NCBI GenBank assembly: GCA_964248625.1
Contig: CAXTZG010000165.1
Coordinates: forward strand, 1-5,101
DNA length: 5,101 nt
Direction of reading: 5' to 3'
Source: Lichenicola sp964248625
GTDB taxonomy: Bacteria; Pseudomonadota; Alphaproteobacteria; Acetobacterales; Acetobacteraceae
In this document: piece by piece, positions 1-5,101 of the stretch
How the letters are laid out: each line of letters starts with the position of its first letter
Numbering within the stretch: position 1 is the stretch's first letter
Notes under the pieces: model-generated
What the model saw: the letters and a program-made list of their open reading frames with translations, nothing else
The model's database searches: none
Told to the model about the DNA's origin: nothing
Translations under genes and position numbers: made by a program

Positions 1-2631
1 CGCGGCTTCGGGCCAGGCGGGCCCGGGCCGCGCCGGCCGCGATATCGGGTGGTGCGCAAGCTGGCTGGCGCGTCGCTGGCGGCGCTGCTGCTGGTGGGGG
101 CCACCGGGTCGCTGATCGTCTGGCGCAAGTACGAGACGCTGACCGCGGACCTGCCGACGGTCGGCGTGCTGCGCACCTACCAGCCGCCGGTGATGAGCCG
201 GATCTATGCCGGCGACGGCCGGGTGATCGCCGAGCTCGCCGCCGAGCGGCGCCTGTTCGTGCCCTACAGCGCCATTCCCGACATCGTGCGGGCGGCCTTC
301 GTTTCGGCCGAGGACCAGAACTTCTACACCCATGGCGGCGTCGATCCGCTGGCGATCCTGCGCGCCTCGGTCACCGACCTCGAGAACCTGCACAAGCGCC
401 GGCCGATCGGCGCCTCGACCATCACCCAGCAGGTGGCGCGGATCATGCTGCTGGGCTCCAACGCCCGCACCTTCGAGCGCAAGGCCAAGGAGGCGGTGCT
501 CGCGATGCGCATCGAGCAGACGCTGTCCAAGGACCGCATCCTCGAGATCTACCTGAACGAGATCTATCTCGGCTCCGGCGCCTACGGCATCACGGCGGCG
601 GCGCAGACCTACTTCAACAAGCCGCTCGATCAGCTCGACGCGGCCGAGGCGGCGTTCCTGGGCGCGCTGCCGAAGTCGCCGACCAACTACAACCCGTATC
701 GCTTTCCCGACGCCGCCAAGAACCGGCGCGACTGGGTGCTGGACCGCATGGCCGAGACCCATGCCATCACGGTGGCGCAGGCGCGCGACGCCAGGGCCGA
801 GCCGCTGGTGCCGACCGCCTTCACCCGGCCGGGCCCGGTGCCGGGCTCGGAATGGTTCTCCGAGGAGGTCCGGCGCGAGCTGGTCGAGCGCTACGGGCAG
901 AACCAGACCATGCAGGGCGGACTGGTGGTGCAGACCAGCCTCGATCCCAAGCTGCAGGACGAGGCGACGCACGACCTGCGCGAGGGCCTGATGAAATACG
1001 ACCGCGCGCATGGCGGCTGGCGCGGCGCCGTGGAGCATCTTGACGGCGTCGGCAACCTGCACCCGGTGCATGCGCGCCGCGGACATCCGGCGCCGGCACC
1101 GGGGGTGAGCTGGGAATTCGCGCTGTCGACGGTGTCCCGGCCGGCCGGGATGCTGCCGGACTGGCGGCTGGCGGTGGTGCTGTCGCCAGCGCTCGGCACC
1201 ATCGGCTGGCTCGACAGCGACACGCAGGCGGGCGGTCTCGGGACCTCGCACACCGGCGTCATGAAGGGCGACGACCTCGCGTGGATGCGGACCTACAAGT
1301 CGATCAAGCCCGGCGACGTGCTGATGGTGACGCCCGACCGGGAAGAGACCGGCAGTGCCGTGTCGGTGCGCCAGATCCCGCAGGTGGAGGGCGCGCTGGT
1401 CAGCATGGACCCGACCACCGGACGGGTGCTGGCGCTGGTCGGCGGCTGGAGCTTCGAGAGCAGCCAGTTCAACCGCGCCACCCAGGCGCTGCGCCAGCCC
1501 GGCTCGTCGTTCAAGCCGATCGTTTATCTGGCCGGCATGATGCAGGGCATCTCGCCCAGCCAGAAGTTCGAGGACGAGCCGTATTCGAACGGCAGCTGGC
1601 ACCCGAACAACTACGAGATGACCTTCGGCGGCCCGACCACGCTGCACGACGCGCTGCGCAAGTCGCTCAACCTGGTGACCATCCGGCTGGCGGCCCATAT
1701 CGGCATGAGCAACGTGGCCAAGCTGGCGATCGACCTGCACGAGGTCGACGCCATGCCCAAGGTGCTGCCGGCGGCACTTGGCGCGGTGGAGACCACCGTG
1801 CTGCGCGAGGCGGGCGCCTATGCCTCGATCGCCTCGGGCGGCAAGGAGGTGCTGCCGAGCCTGGTCGACGACGTCGAGGATCGCGACGGCCGGGTGATCT
1901 GGCGGCCGGCCGGGCTCGGCGTGCAGCCGGGCGGCGATCCGACGCAGCCGCCGGTGCTGGTCGACACCCGCAAGCAGATCGCCGACCCCGCCTCGGCGTT
2001 CCAGGTGGTGCAGATGATGCAGGCGGTGCTCAAGCCCGGTGGCACCGGCAAGCAGGCGGGTGCCGGCATCGAGAACCCGATCGCCGGCAAGACCGGCACC
2101 AGCCAGGACTTCCGCGACGCCTGGTTCGCGGGCTTCGCGCCCAACCTGCTTACGGTGGTGTGGGTTGGCTTCGACAATCCCCAGAGCCTTGGCCAGAAGC
2201 AGGATGGCGACACCGTCGCCGGCCCGATCTGGAACCGCTTCATGAAGGCCGCCCTGGCCGACCGGCCGAAGGTCGAGTTCCGGGTGCCGGACGGGGTTGC
2301 GGTGGTGCGCTACGGCGACGCGATCGACGCCTTCAAGCCCGGCCAGGAGCCGGGCGTCAGCCACAACCTGTATGTGAGCCGCCCGGTCAACGAGGAGCTC
2401 AGCGCCGCCGACACCGGTGCCGAGAACATCCCCGACGACGAGAGCGACATGGGCAGCGGCGCGACCCCGGTTCCGGTCGCTTCCACGACCTCGGTGAATG
2501 CCGCCAGCCCTGGCGTCGCCTCGCCCGCCAATCCGGCGCAGCCGGGCGCCAGTCCCGGCGCGCCCGCCGCCGGACCGCCGCCGCCCAAGCCGGTCACCGG
2601 GGGTGACATCGGCATGGGCGGGCTGTATTGA
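1..2631 (+). CDS. mrcA: Penicillin-binding protein 1A (bifunctional transglycosylase/transpeptidase), 5' end probably outside the window
   Basis: A class A PBP anchored in the inner membrane and acting in the periplasm. It polymerises lipid II into glycan strands and cross-links the stem peptides. Numbering from the GTG at 49 (860 aa): membrane helix about 5-25; GT51 glycosyltransferase about 50-230 with EDQNFYTHGG (catalytic Glu88), GASTITQQ (121-128), RKAKE (144-148) and ILEIYLNEIYLG; an OB-like insert about 320-440; transpeptidase with SSFK (catalytic Ser486, Lys489), SLN (539-541) and KTGT (681-684). All catalytic motifs are intact. The tail after about residue 790 is acidic, then Pro/Ala-rich, and ends GGLY. 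Start: frame 1 is open to base 1 and encodes an Arg/Gly/Pro-rich stretch ending RRPRYR, typical of a cytoplasmic tail. The GTG at 49 has no clear Shine-Dalgarno, so the true start is probably upstream. It ends in TGA, 29 bases before prfB, with no terminator between. The family assignment is firm; the start is not. Confidence 0.95.
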   Translation, partial: RGFGPGGPGPRRPRYRVVRKLAGASLAALLLVGATGSLIVWRKYETLTADLPTVGVLRTYQPPVMSRIYAGDGRVIAELAAERRLFVPYSAIPDIVRAAFVSAEDQNFYTHGGVDPLAILRASVTDLENLHKRRPIGASTITQQVARIMLLGSNARTFERKAKEAVLAMRIEQTLSKDRILEIYLNEIYLGSGAYGITAAAQTYFNKPLDQLDAAEAAFLGALPKSPTNYNPYRFPDAAKNRRDWVLDRMAETHAITVAQARDARAEPLVPTAFTRPGPVPGSEWFSEEVRRELVERYGQNQTMQGGLVVQTSLDPKLQDEATHDLREGLMKYDRAHGGWRGAVEHLDGVGNLHPVHARRGHPAPAPGVSWEFALSTVSRPAGMLPDWRLAVVLSPALGTIGWLDSDTQAGGLGTSHTGVMKGDDLAWMRTYKSIKPGDVLMVTPDREETGSAVSVRQIPQVEGALVSMDPTTGRVLALVGGWSFESSQFNRATQALRQPGSSFKPIVYLAGMMQGISPSQKFEDEPYSNGSWHPNNYEMTFGGPTTLHDALRKSLNLVTIRLAAHIGMSNVAKLAIDLHEVDAMPKVLPAALGAVETTVLREAGAYASIASGGKEVLPSLVDDVEDRDGRVIWRPAGLGVQPGGDPTQPPVLVDTRKQIADPASAFQVVQMMQAVLKPGGTGKQAGAGIENPIAGKTGTSQDFRDAWFAGFAPNLLTVVWVGFDNPQSLGQKQDGDTVAGPIWNRFMKAALADRPKVEFRVPDGVAVVRYGDAIDAFKPGQEPGVSHNLYVSRPVNEELSAADTGAENIPDDESDMGSGATPVPVASTTSVNAASPGVASPANPAQPGASPGAPAAGPPPPKPVTGGDIGMGGLY

Positions 2632-2660
2632 GCCGCCCCGTCCCTTCGCAGGTGTGAGAG

Positions 2661-3792
2661 ATGTCCGCCGAGACCGACGCCCTCAACGAGCAGATCAAGC
2701 AGTCGGTGGCGCTGCTGAGGAGGCATCTTTGACTGGGATGTCGCGCAAGACCGCCTCGCGGAGCTGAACAACCGCGTCGAGGACCCGTCGCTGTGGAACG
2801 ATGCCGCGGCGGCACAGGCCTTGATGCGCGAGCGCACCATGCTGGCCGGCCGCATCGAGGGCGTGCTGCGGCTCGAGACCGAGGTGCGCGACGCCATCGA
2901 GCTGGCCGGGATGGCGGAAGCGGAAGGCGACCAGGCGATGGTCGCGGACGCGGTCGCCAGCCTGAAGGCGTCGGCCGGGGAGGCCAAGCGGCGCGAGATC
3001 GAGAGCCTGCTGTCCGGCGAGGCGGACGCCAACGACGCCTTCCTGGAAGTCAATGCCGGCGCCGGCGGCACCGAGGCGCAGGACTGGGCGGAGATGCTGC
3101 TGCGCATGTATTCCCGCTGGTCCGAGCAGCACGGCTACAAGATCCAGCTGATGGAAAGCTCCGAGGGCGAGCAGGCCGGGCTGAAGTCGGCGACGCTGCA
3201 GGTATCGGGCCCGAACGCCTATGGCTGGCTCAAGACCGAGGCCGGCGTGCATCGGCTGGTGCGCATCAGCCCGTTCGACTCCGCCGCTCGCCGGCAGACC
3301 TCGTTCGCCAGCGTCTGGGTGTATCCGGTGGTCGATGACAGCATCGAGATCGAGATCAACGACGCCGACCTGAAGGTCGACACCTTTCGCGCCTCGGGTG
3401 CCGGCGGTCAGCACGTCAACAAGACCGAGTCCGCGATCCGCATCACCCATGTGCCGAGCGGCATCATCGTCGCCTGCCAGACCGACCGCTCGCAGCACCG
3501 CAACCGCGCGACCGCGATGGGCATGCTCAAGGCCCGGCTCTACGAGGCCGAGCTGCAGAAGCGCGAGGCCGCCGCCGCGATCACCGAGGCCGGCAAGACC
3601 GACATCGGCTGGGGGCACCAGATCCGCTCCTACGTGCTGGCGCCCTACCAGCTGGTGAAGGATCTGCGCACCGGGGTCGAGACCGGCAATCCGGACGCCG
3701 TGCTGGATGGCGGGCTCGACGGGTTCATGGCCGCATCGCTGGCCTCGCGGGTGGGCGCCACGCGCAGCGAGGCGAGCGCCTCCGCGCAGTAG
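2661..3792 (+). CDS. prfB: Peptide chain release factor 2 (RF2), expressed through a programmed +1 frameshift
   Basis: RF2 recognises UGA and UAA in the ribosomal A site and triggers release of the finished protein. The first 23 codons (2661-2729) run from ATG to CTT and meet an in-frame TGA at 2730-2732. Skipping T2730 continues at GAC 2731 to TAG 3790-3792, giving 376 aa (E. coli RF2 is 365). The joined sequence reads LLRRHL-DWDVAQDRLAEL, matching the start of known RF2 proteins across the junction. Domains: N-terminal helical PCRF-type region about 1-125; stop-codon-reading motif SPF at 203-205, which marks RF2 rather than RF1 (PxT); peptidyl-hydrolysis motif GGQ at 248-250 within GAGGQHVNKTES; conserved C-terminal block DIGWGHQIRSYVL. 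About a dozen extra residues follow the usual end (RSEASASAQ). Start choice: ATG 2661 has a modest purine-rich upstream element (GCAGG at 2648-2652) and gives the expected RF2 N-terminus. A caller that ignores the frameshift would start at an internal codon such as TTG 2821 and lose about 50 residues. The gene probably shares a transcript with the upstream PBP1A gene. Confidence 0.96.
2718..2733 (+). promoter_or_regulatory. prfB programmed +1 ribosomal frameshift site
   Basis: The sequence is AGG AGG CAT CTT TGA C. An anti-Shine-Dalgarno-pairing AGGAGG (2718-2723) lies three bases before the slippery CTT (2727-2729), which is followed by UGA (2730-2732) and C2733. Order and spacing match the established E. 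coli prfB element (AGGGGG, three bases, CTT TGA C), and the SD-like part here is the full consensus. Known mechanism: when RF2 is scarce, slow decoding of UGA lets the CUU-bound tRNA slip to UUU and the ribosome continues in +1; when RF2 is plentiful, termination gives a 23-residue peptide. This makes RF2 synthesis self-limiting. Confidence 0.95.
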
Positions 3793-3808
3793 CGTCCGGA
3801 GGCGCCGG

Positions 3809-3829
3809 CCGCGCGGCCGGGCCGCGCGG
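3809..3829 (+). terminator. GC-rich hairpin after prfB, possible terminator
   Basis: CCGCGCGGC (3809-3817) pairs perfectly with GCCGCGCGG (3821-3829) across a three-base CGG loop, starting 17 bases after the prfB stop. An overlapping 16-base palindrome at 3805-3820 offers an alternative fold. No T-tract follows, so it lacks one half of a classical intrinsic terminator. It could be a U-tract-poor terminator, as is common in GC-rich genomes, or a 3'-end-stabilising hairpin. Confidence 0.45.
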
Positions 3830-3918
3830 ACCTCGCACGACCATGATGATGTGCCGACCGGGACGGGCCATGTACGCTTCCGGCCGCCTGACTGCTTCTG
3901 CACAAAATTCGGGCAGAC

Positions 3919-3932
3919 ATCGGAGATCCGAT
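3919..3932. promoter_or_regulatory. Perfect 6-bp dyad, possible operator
   Basis: ATCGGA and TCCGAT flank a two-base GA spacer in the less GC-rich intergenic DNA, about 130 bases before the predicted tonB promoter. Perfect arms with a short spacer are typical of a binding site for a dimeric regulator, but I recognise no specific regulator motif. A dyad of this length could also arise by chance. Confidence 0.2.
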
Positions 3933-4059
3933 CCCGGGCGGTCAGGCTAGATGACAAACCTGCTTGTTGCGTCGCACAACTTTCATCTTGCCCAGAAAAT
4001 GAGCATTGTGGCGGAAATTGCTGCGCGAGCATCCAAAAGCGAATGGCTGGACAACGATC

Positions 4060-4088
4060 TTGACATGACAGCCGACGAAACCCTCTCT
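4060..4088 (+). promoter_or_regulatory. Predicted sigma-70-type promoter for tonB
   Basis: A consensus -35 TTGACA (4060-4065) is followed by a 17-base spacer and CTCTCT (4083-4088), which matches the alphaproteobacterial -10 CTATAT at four of six positions. Transcription would start near 4095, leaving a leader of about 110 bases before the tonB ATG. The -35 is strong, the -10 is weak, and no other pair this good was seen nearby. A 7-bp hairpin/dyad (4072-4078 with 4088-4094) overlaps the -10 and probable start, which could be an operator. Confidence 0.4.
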
Positions 4089-4194
4089 TGTCGGGCCTAG
4101 GACCGTTTGAGGATGGACCACCGACCGCGTCAGGCAACCGTGCCAGATCGACGCGTGCCGGTACGATGGCGTGGACTTGTCCCTGACAGGACAC

Positions 4195-4200
4195 AAGGAG
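4195..4200 (+). promoter_or_regulatory. tonB ribosome-binding site (decides the start codon)
   Basis: AAGGAG lies six bases before ATG 4207 and is the only good Shine-Dalgarno in the region. It rules out the in-frame GTG at 4171, which would add twelve residues and has no such element upstream. A small dyad, TGTCC (4178-4182) with GGACA (4189-4193), ends one base before it, so leader folding could affect access. Confidence 0.8.
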
Positions 4201-4206
4201 CTGGGA

Positions 4207-4866
4207 ATGGACTACGCGCAACAGCAACGAAGCCCGATGCGGCACATCATCGGCATCACCGTCGTGCTGCTGCTGCATGTGGTGCTGATCTATGCGCTGC
4301 TGAACGGCCTCGGCCGCGCGGTCATCGACGTGATCAAGCCGCCGATCACCACCAAGATCGTCAAGGAGGTGCCGCCCCCGCCGCCACCCCCGCCGCCGCC
4401 GCCGCCGCCGGTGCTGACATCGCCGCCGCCGCCCTACATCCCGCCGCCGCTGATCCAGATCCAGCAGCCGCCGCCGCCGCACGCGATCCGCACCGTGACC
4501 CACGAGGCGCCGCCGGTGGTCAATCCGGCACCCTTCACGGCGGCCAGGCCGGCGCCGCCGGGCCCGAGCATCCCTGACCGCTCGGCCGGCGTGCGGCCGC
4601 TGAACAACGTCAAGCCGGAGTTCCCGCCGGACATGGAAGAGGCCGGACGCTCGGGCAGCGTGACGATGTCGTGCGACATCGGCGCCGACGGCTCGACCAG
4701 CAACTGCCAGGTGGTCAATGTCAGCGGCGGGCAGTCCTTCGCCCGCAGCGCACTGGAGTATGTGCGCAAGGCCCGCTTCTCGCCGGCAGTCCACGCCGGC
4801 GTCCCGGTGCCGCAGCCGCATCACGTATGGAACATCAGCTTCACCCTGGCCGACTCGGACCAGTAG
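4207..4866 (+). CDS. tonB: TonB-family energy transducer protein
   Basis: TonB spans the periplasm and passes proton-motive energy from ExbB/ExbD in the inner membrane to TonB-dependent outer-membrane receptors (iron-siderophore, haem, vitamin B12 and similar uptake). At 219 aa it is near the usual size. Visible parts: short cytoplasmic N-terminus; membrane helix about 14-35 containing His24, which resembles the functional His20 of E. coli TonB, although the Ser four residues before it is replaced by Val; a Pro-rich periplasmic linker about 45-123 with 13 consecutive prolines (56-68), PPPP at 73-76 and PPPP at 88-91; and a C-terminal TonB domain about 130-214 (VKPEFPPDMEEAGRSGSV, then the pattern dG...v..s.g..f..sALeyvrkarFsPa, ending in a beta strand VWNISFTL). 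Unusually, the domain has two cysteines, 156 and 167, eleven residues apart. The ATG is chosen for the AAGGAG upstream. The stop is TAG. An exbB-like gene begins 82 bases downstream, supporting a TonB-ExbB unit. The substrate receptor cannot be told from this sequence. Confidence 0.92.
   Translation: MDYAQQQRSPMRHIIGITVVLLLHVVLIYALLNGLGRAVIDVIKPPITTKIVKEVPPPPPPPPPPPPPVLTSPPPPYIPPPLIQIQQPPPPHAIRTVTHEAPPVVNPAPFTAARPAPPGPSIPDRSAGVRPLNNVKPEFPPDMEEAGRSGSVTMSCDIGADGSTSNCQVVNVSGGQSFARSALEYVRKARFSPAVHAGVPVPQPHHVWNISFTLADSDQ
4372..4410 (+). repeat. CCN (proline-codon) tract within tonB
   Basis: Thirteen consecutive proline codons, the last seven of them identical CCG (4390-4410), encode the rigid start of the TonB periplasmic linker. 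Slippage here would change linker length without shifting the frame. Tracts of this kind stall ribosomes and depend on elongation factor P. Confidence 0.9.
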
Positions 4867-4935
4867 GTCCGGGCCAGCCCGTCCTTCGTCGAACTCGTGC
4901 CGGCACAGGGCCCACCCCGGCTCCCGGCCGCCACC

Positions 4936-4942
4936 AGAGGAA
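4936..4942 (+). promoter_or_regulatory. Ribosome-binding site of the exbB-like gene
   Basis: AGAGGAA lies six bases before ATG 4949. An in-frame GTG at 4946 directly before the ATG would be only three bases from this element, so ATG 4949 is preferred. Confidence 0.75.
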
Positions 4943-4948
4943 CTTGTG

Positions 4949-5101
4949 ATGACCAGACTGCATCGCCTTCCCGTTCTCGCAGCCCCAGCCCTGGCGATGG
5001 CTCTCGGCATGGCGGCTCCGGCTTTTGCGCAGACCGCTCCGGCCACAGCCCCGGCCACGGCGCCGGCCGCAGCCCCGGCGCCGGCCGCGTCGGTCGGCCC
5101 G
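4949..5101 (+). CDS. exbB: Probable ExbB/TolQ/MotA-family proton-channel protein, 3' end outside the window
   Basis: Only the first 51 codons are visible. They show a cleavable signal peptide: MTRLHR, then a hydrophobic Ala/Leu/Met stretch (about 7-23) and a signal-peptidase-I-like APAFA before Gln28. A low-complexity Ala/Pro/Thr leader follows (about 28-51), with APAT-type tetrapeptides. No conserved domain lies inside the window, so the name rests on context. In many proteobacteria a tonB gene is followed by exbB and exbD, and one ExbB class carries a signal peptide plus an Ala/Pro-rich periplasmic extension before its three membrane helices. ExbB would form, with ExbD, the proton-driven motor that energises TonB. 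Alternatives are another exported protein with an Ala/Pro-rich N-terminus, such as a lipid-binding or porin-like protein. That an exported protein starts here is well supported; that it is ExbB is moderately supported. Confidence 0.65.
   Translation, partial: MTRLHRLPVLAAPALAMALGMAAPAFAQTAPATAPATAPAAAPAPAASVGP
5036..5083 (+). repeat. Degenerate 12-base tandem repeat (Ala-Pro-Ala-X) in the exbB-like leader
   Basis: Four 12-base units (5036-5047, 5048-5059, 5060-5071, 5072-5083) encode APAT, APAT, APAA and APAP. They differ mainly at third codon positions, so the peptide pattern is better kept than the DNA. It probably forms a flexible periplasmic spacer after the signal peptide. Confidence 0.6.

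Larger units (their letters stand above)
3793..4206. other. Intergenic region between prfB and tonB, no convincing gene
   Basis: This 414-base stretch separates the PBP1A-prfB unit from the tonB operon. It begins with a very GC-rich hairpin (3809-3829). It then drops to about 52% G+C over 3901-4080 by hand count, against roughly 70% in the flanking genes. It contains a perfect dyad at 3919-3932, an imperfect one at 3964-3979 (TTGTTGCG/CGCACAA with one bulged base), a promoter-like pair at 4060-4088, a hairpin at 4072-4094, and a small dyad abutting the tonB ribosome-binding site (4178-4193). Short ORFs are present on both strands, but none has a good ribosome-binding site or a recognisable product. 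I see no tRNA and no clear Fur-box-like repeat. The composition suits regulatory DNA or a small RNA. Confidence 0.6.

Noticed and set aside
1281..2606. A 441-codon frame on the plus strand inside the PBP1A gene.
   Set aside because: It lies in a shifted frame over a transpeptidase domain whose catalytic motifs are all intact. The product is Arg/Gly/Ala-rich low-complexity sequence, so it is a high-GC shadow.
2730..2732. prfB as a pseudogene because of the in-frame TGA.
   Set aside because: The stop sits exactly in the conserved recoding context, and the downstream SPF and GGQ motifs are intact.
2821..3792. prfB as a 323-residue protein starting at TTG 2821.
   Set aside because: This drops the N-terminal helical region. 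The intact frameshift element and the RF2-like N-terminus from ATG 2661 show the longer frameshifted product is the real one.
3843..3950. A 35-codon plus-strand ORF starting MMMCRPGRAM after prfB.
   Set aside because: It has no ribosome-binding site and no recognisable or membrane-like product; its length is within chance.
3942..4196. An 84-residue minus-strand ORF in the prfB-tonB gap.
   Set aside because: It has a non-ATG start without a clear Shine-Dalgarno, no recognisable domain, and spans the predicted tonB promoter.
4171..4206. An upstream GTG start for tonB giving 231 residues.
   Set aside because: There is no Shine-Dalgarno before GTG 4171, whereas ATG 4207 has AAGGAG at six bases. 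The extra residues (DLSLTGHKELG) translate the leader and ribosome-binding site.
4113..4577. A plus-strand ORF from ATG 4113 running into tonB in another frame.
   Set aside because: The purine-rich stretch directly touches the ATG with no spacing, and most of the frame is an Ala/Arg-rich shadow of the TonB proline tract.
4897..4906. A perfect 10-base palindrome GTGCCGGCAC between tonB and the exbB-like gene.
   Set aside because: It is short, GC-rich, has no T-tract and no neighbouring promoter elements. Such palindromes are common by chance at this composition.
2695..5058. A 787-codon open frame on the minus strand covering prfB, the intergenic region and tonB.
   Set aside because: Its product is Arg/Gly/Ala/His-rich with no recognisable domain, and it lies antisense to two firmly identified genes. 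Long antisense frames are expected in GC-rich DNA because stop codons are rare opposite GC-ending codons. Its unbroken passage through the less GC-rich intergenic stretch is mildly surprising but not enough to call a gene.

Overview
The window comes from a GC-rich Gram-negative bacterium, most likely an alphaproteobacterium. Sampled genic stretches are about 70% G+C, and the PBP1A-then-prfB gene order is familiar from that class. An acetic-acid-bacterium or Rhodospirillales relative would fit the style of the tonB and exbB genes, but that finer placement is inference. All genes supported here lie on the + strand.

Layout. (1) Positions 1-2631 hold a class A penicillin-binding protein (PBP1A type) whose reading frame is open to the left window edge, so its 5' end is probably outside. 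(2) After a 29-base gap, positions 2661-3792 hold prfB (peptide release factor 2). It is split by the classical autoregulatory +1 programmed frameshift: a Shine-Dalgarno-like AGGAGG three bases before CTT TGA C at 2718-2733. Without the shift only a 23-residue peptide is made; with it, a 376-residue RF2 with intact SPF and GGQ motifs. (3) Positions 3793-4206 are a 414-base non-coding stretch. It has a strong GC hairpin just after prfB, a much less GC-rich core (about 52% by hand count over 3901-4080), small dyads, and a plausible sigma-70-type promoter. (4) Positions 4207-4866 hold a TonB-family energy transducer with one N-terminal membrane helix, a run of 13 prolines and a C-terminal TonB domain. 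(5) From 4949 to the right edge is the start of a probable ExbB/TolQ/MotA-family proton-channel gene. Only its signal peptide and Ala/Pro-rich leader are visible.

The window therefore joins two units: the end of a cell-wall synthesis/translation-termination pair (PBP1A and RF2, probably co-transcribed) and the start of a tonB-exbB(-exbD) operon that energises outer-membrane transporters by the proton motive force. I found no mobile element, CRISPR array, tRNA or rRNA, and no convincing sign of an undescribed system. The points most worth a second look are the prfB recoding site, the regulatory-looking region before tonB, and the cysteine pair and polyproline tract of TonB.
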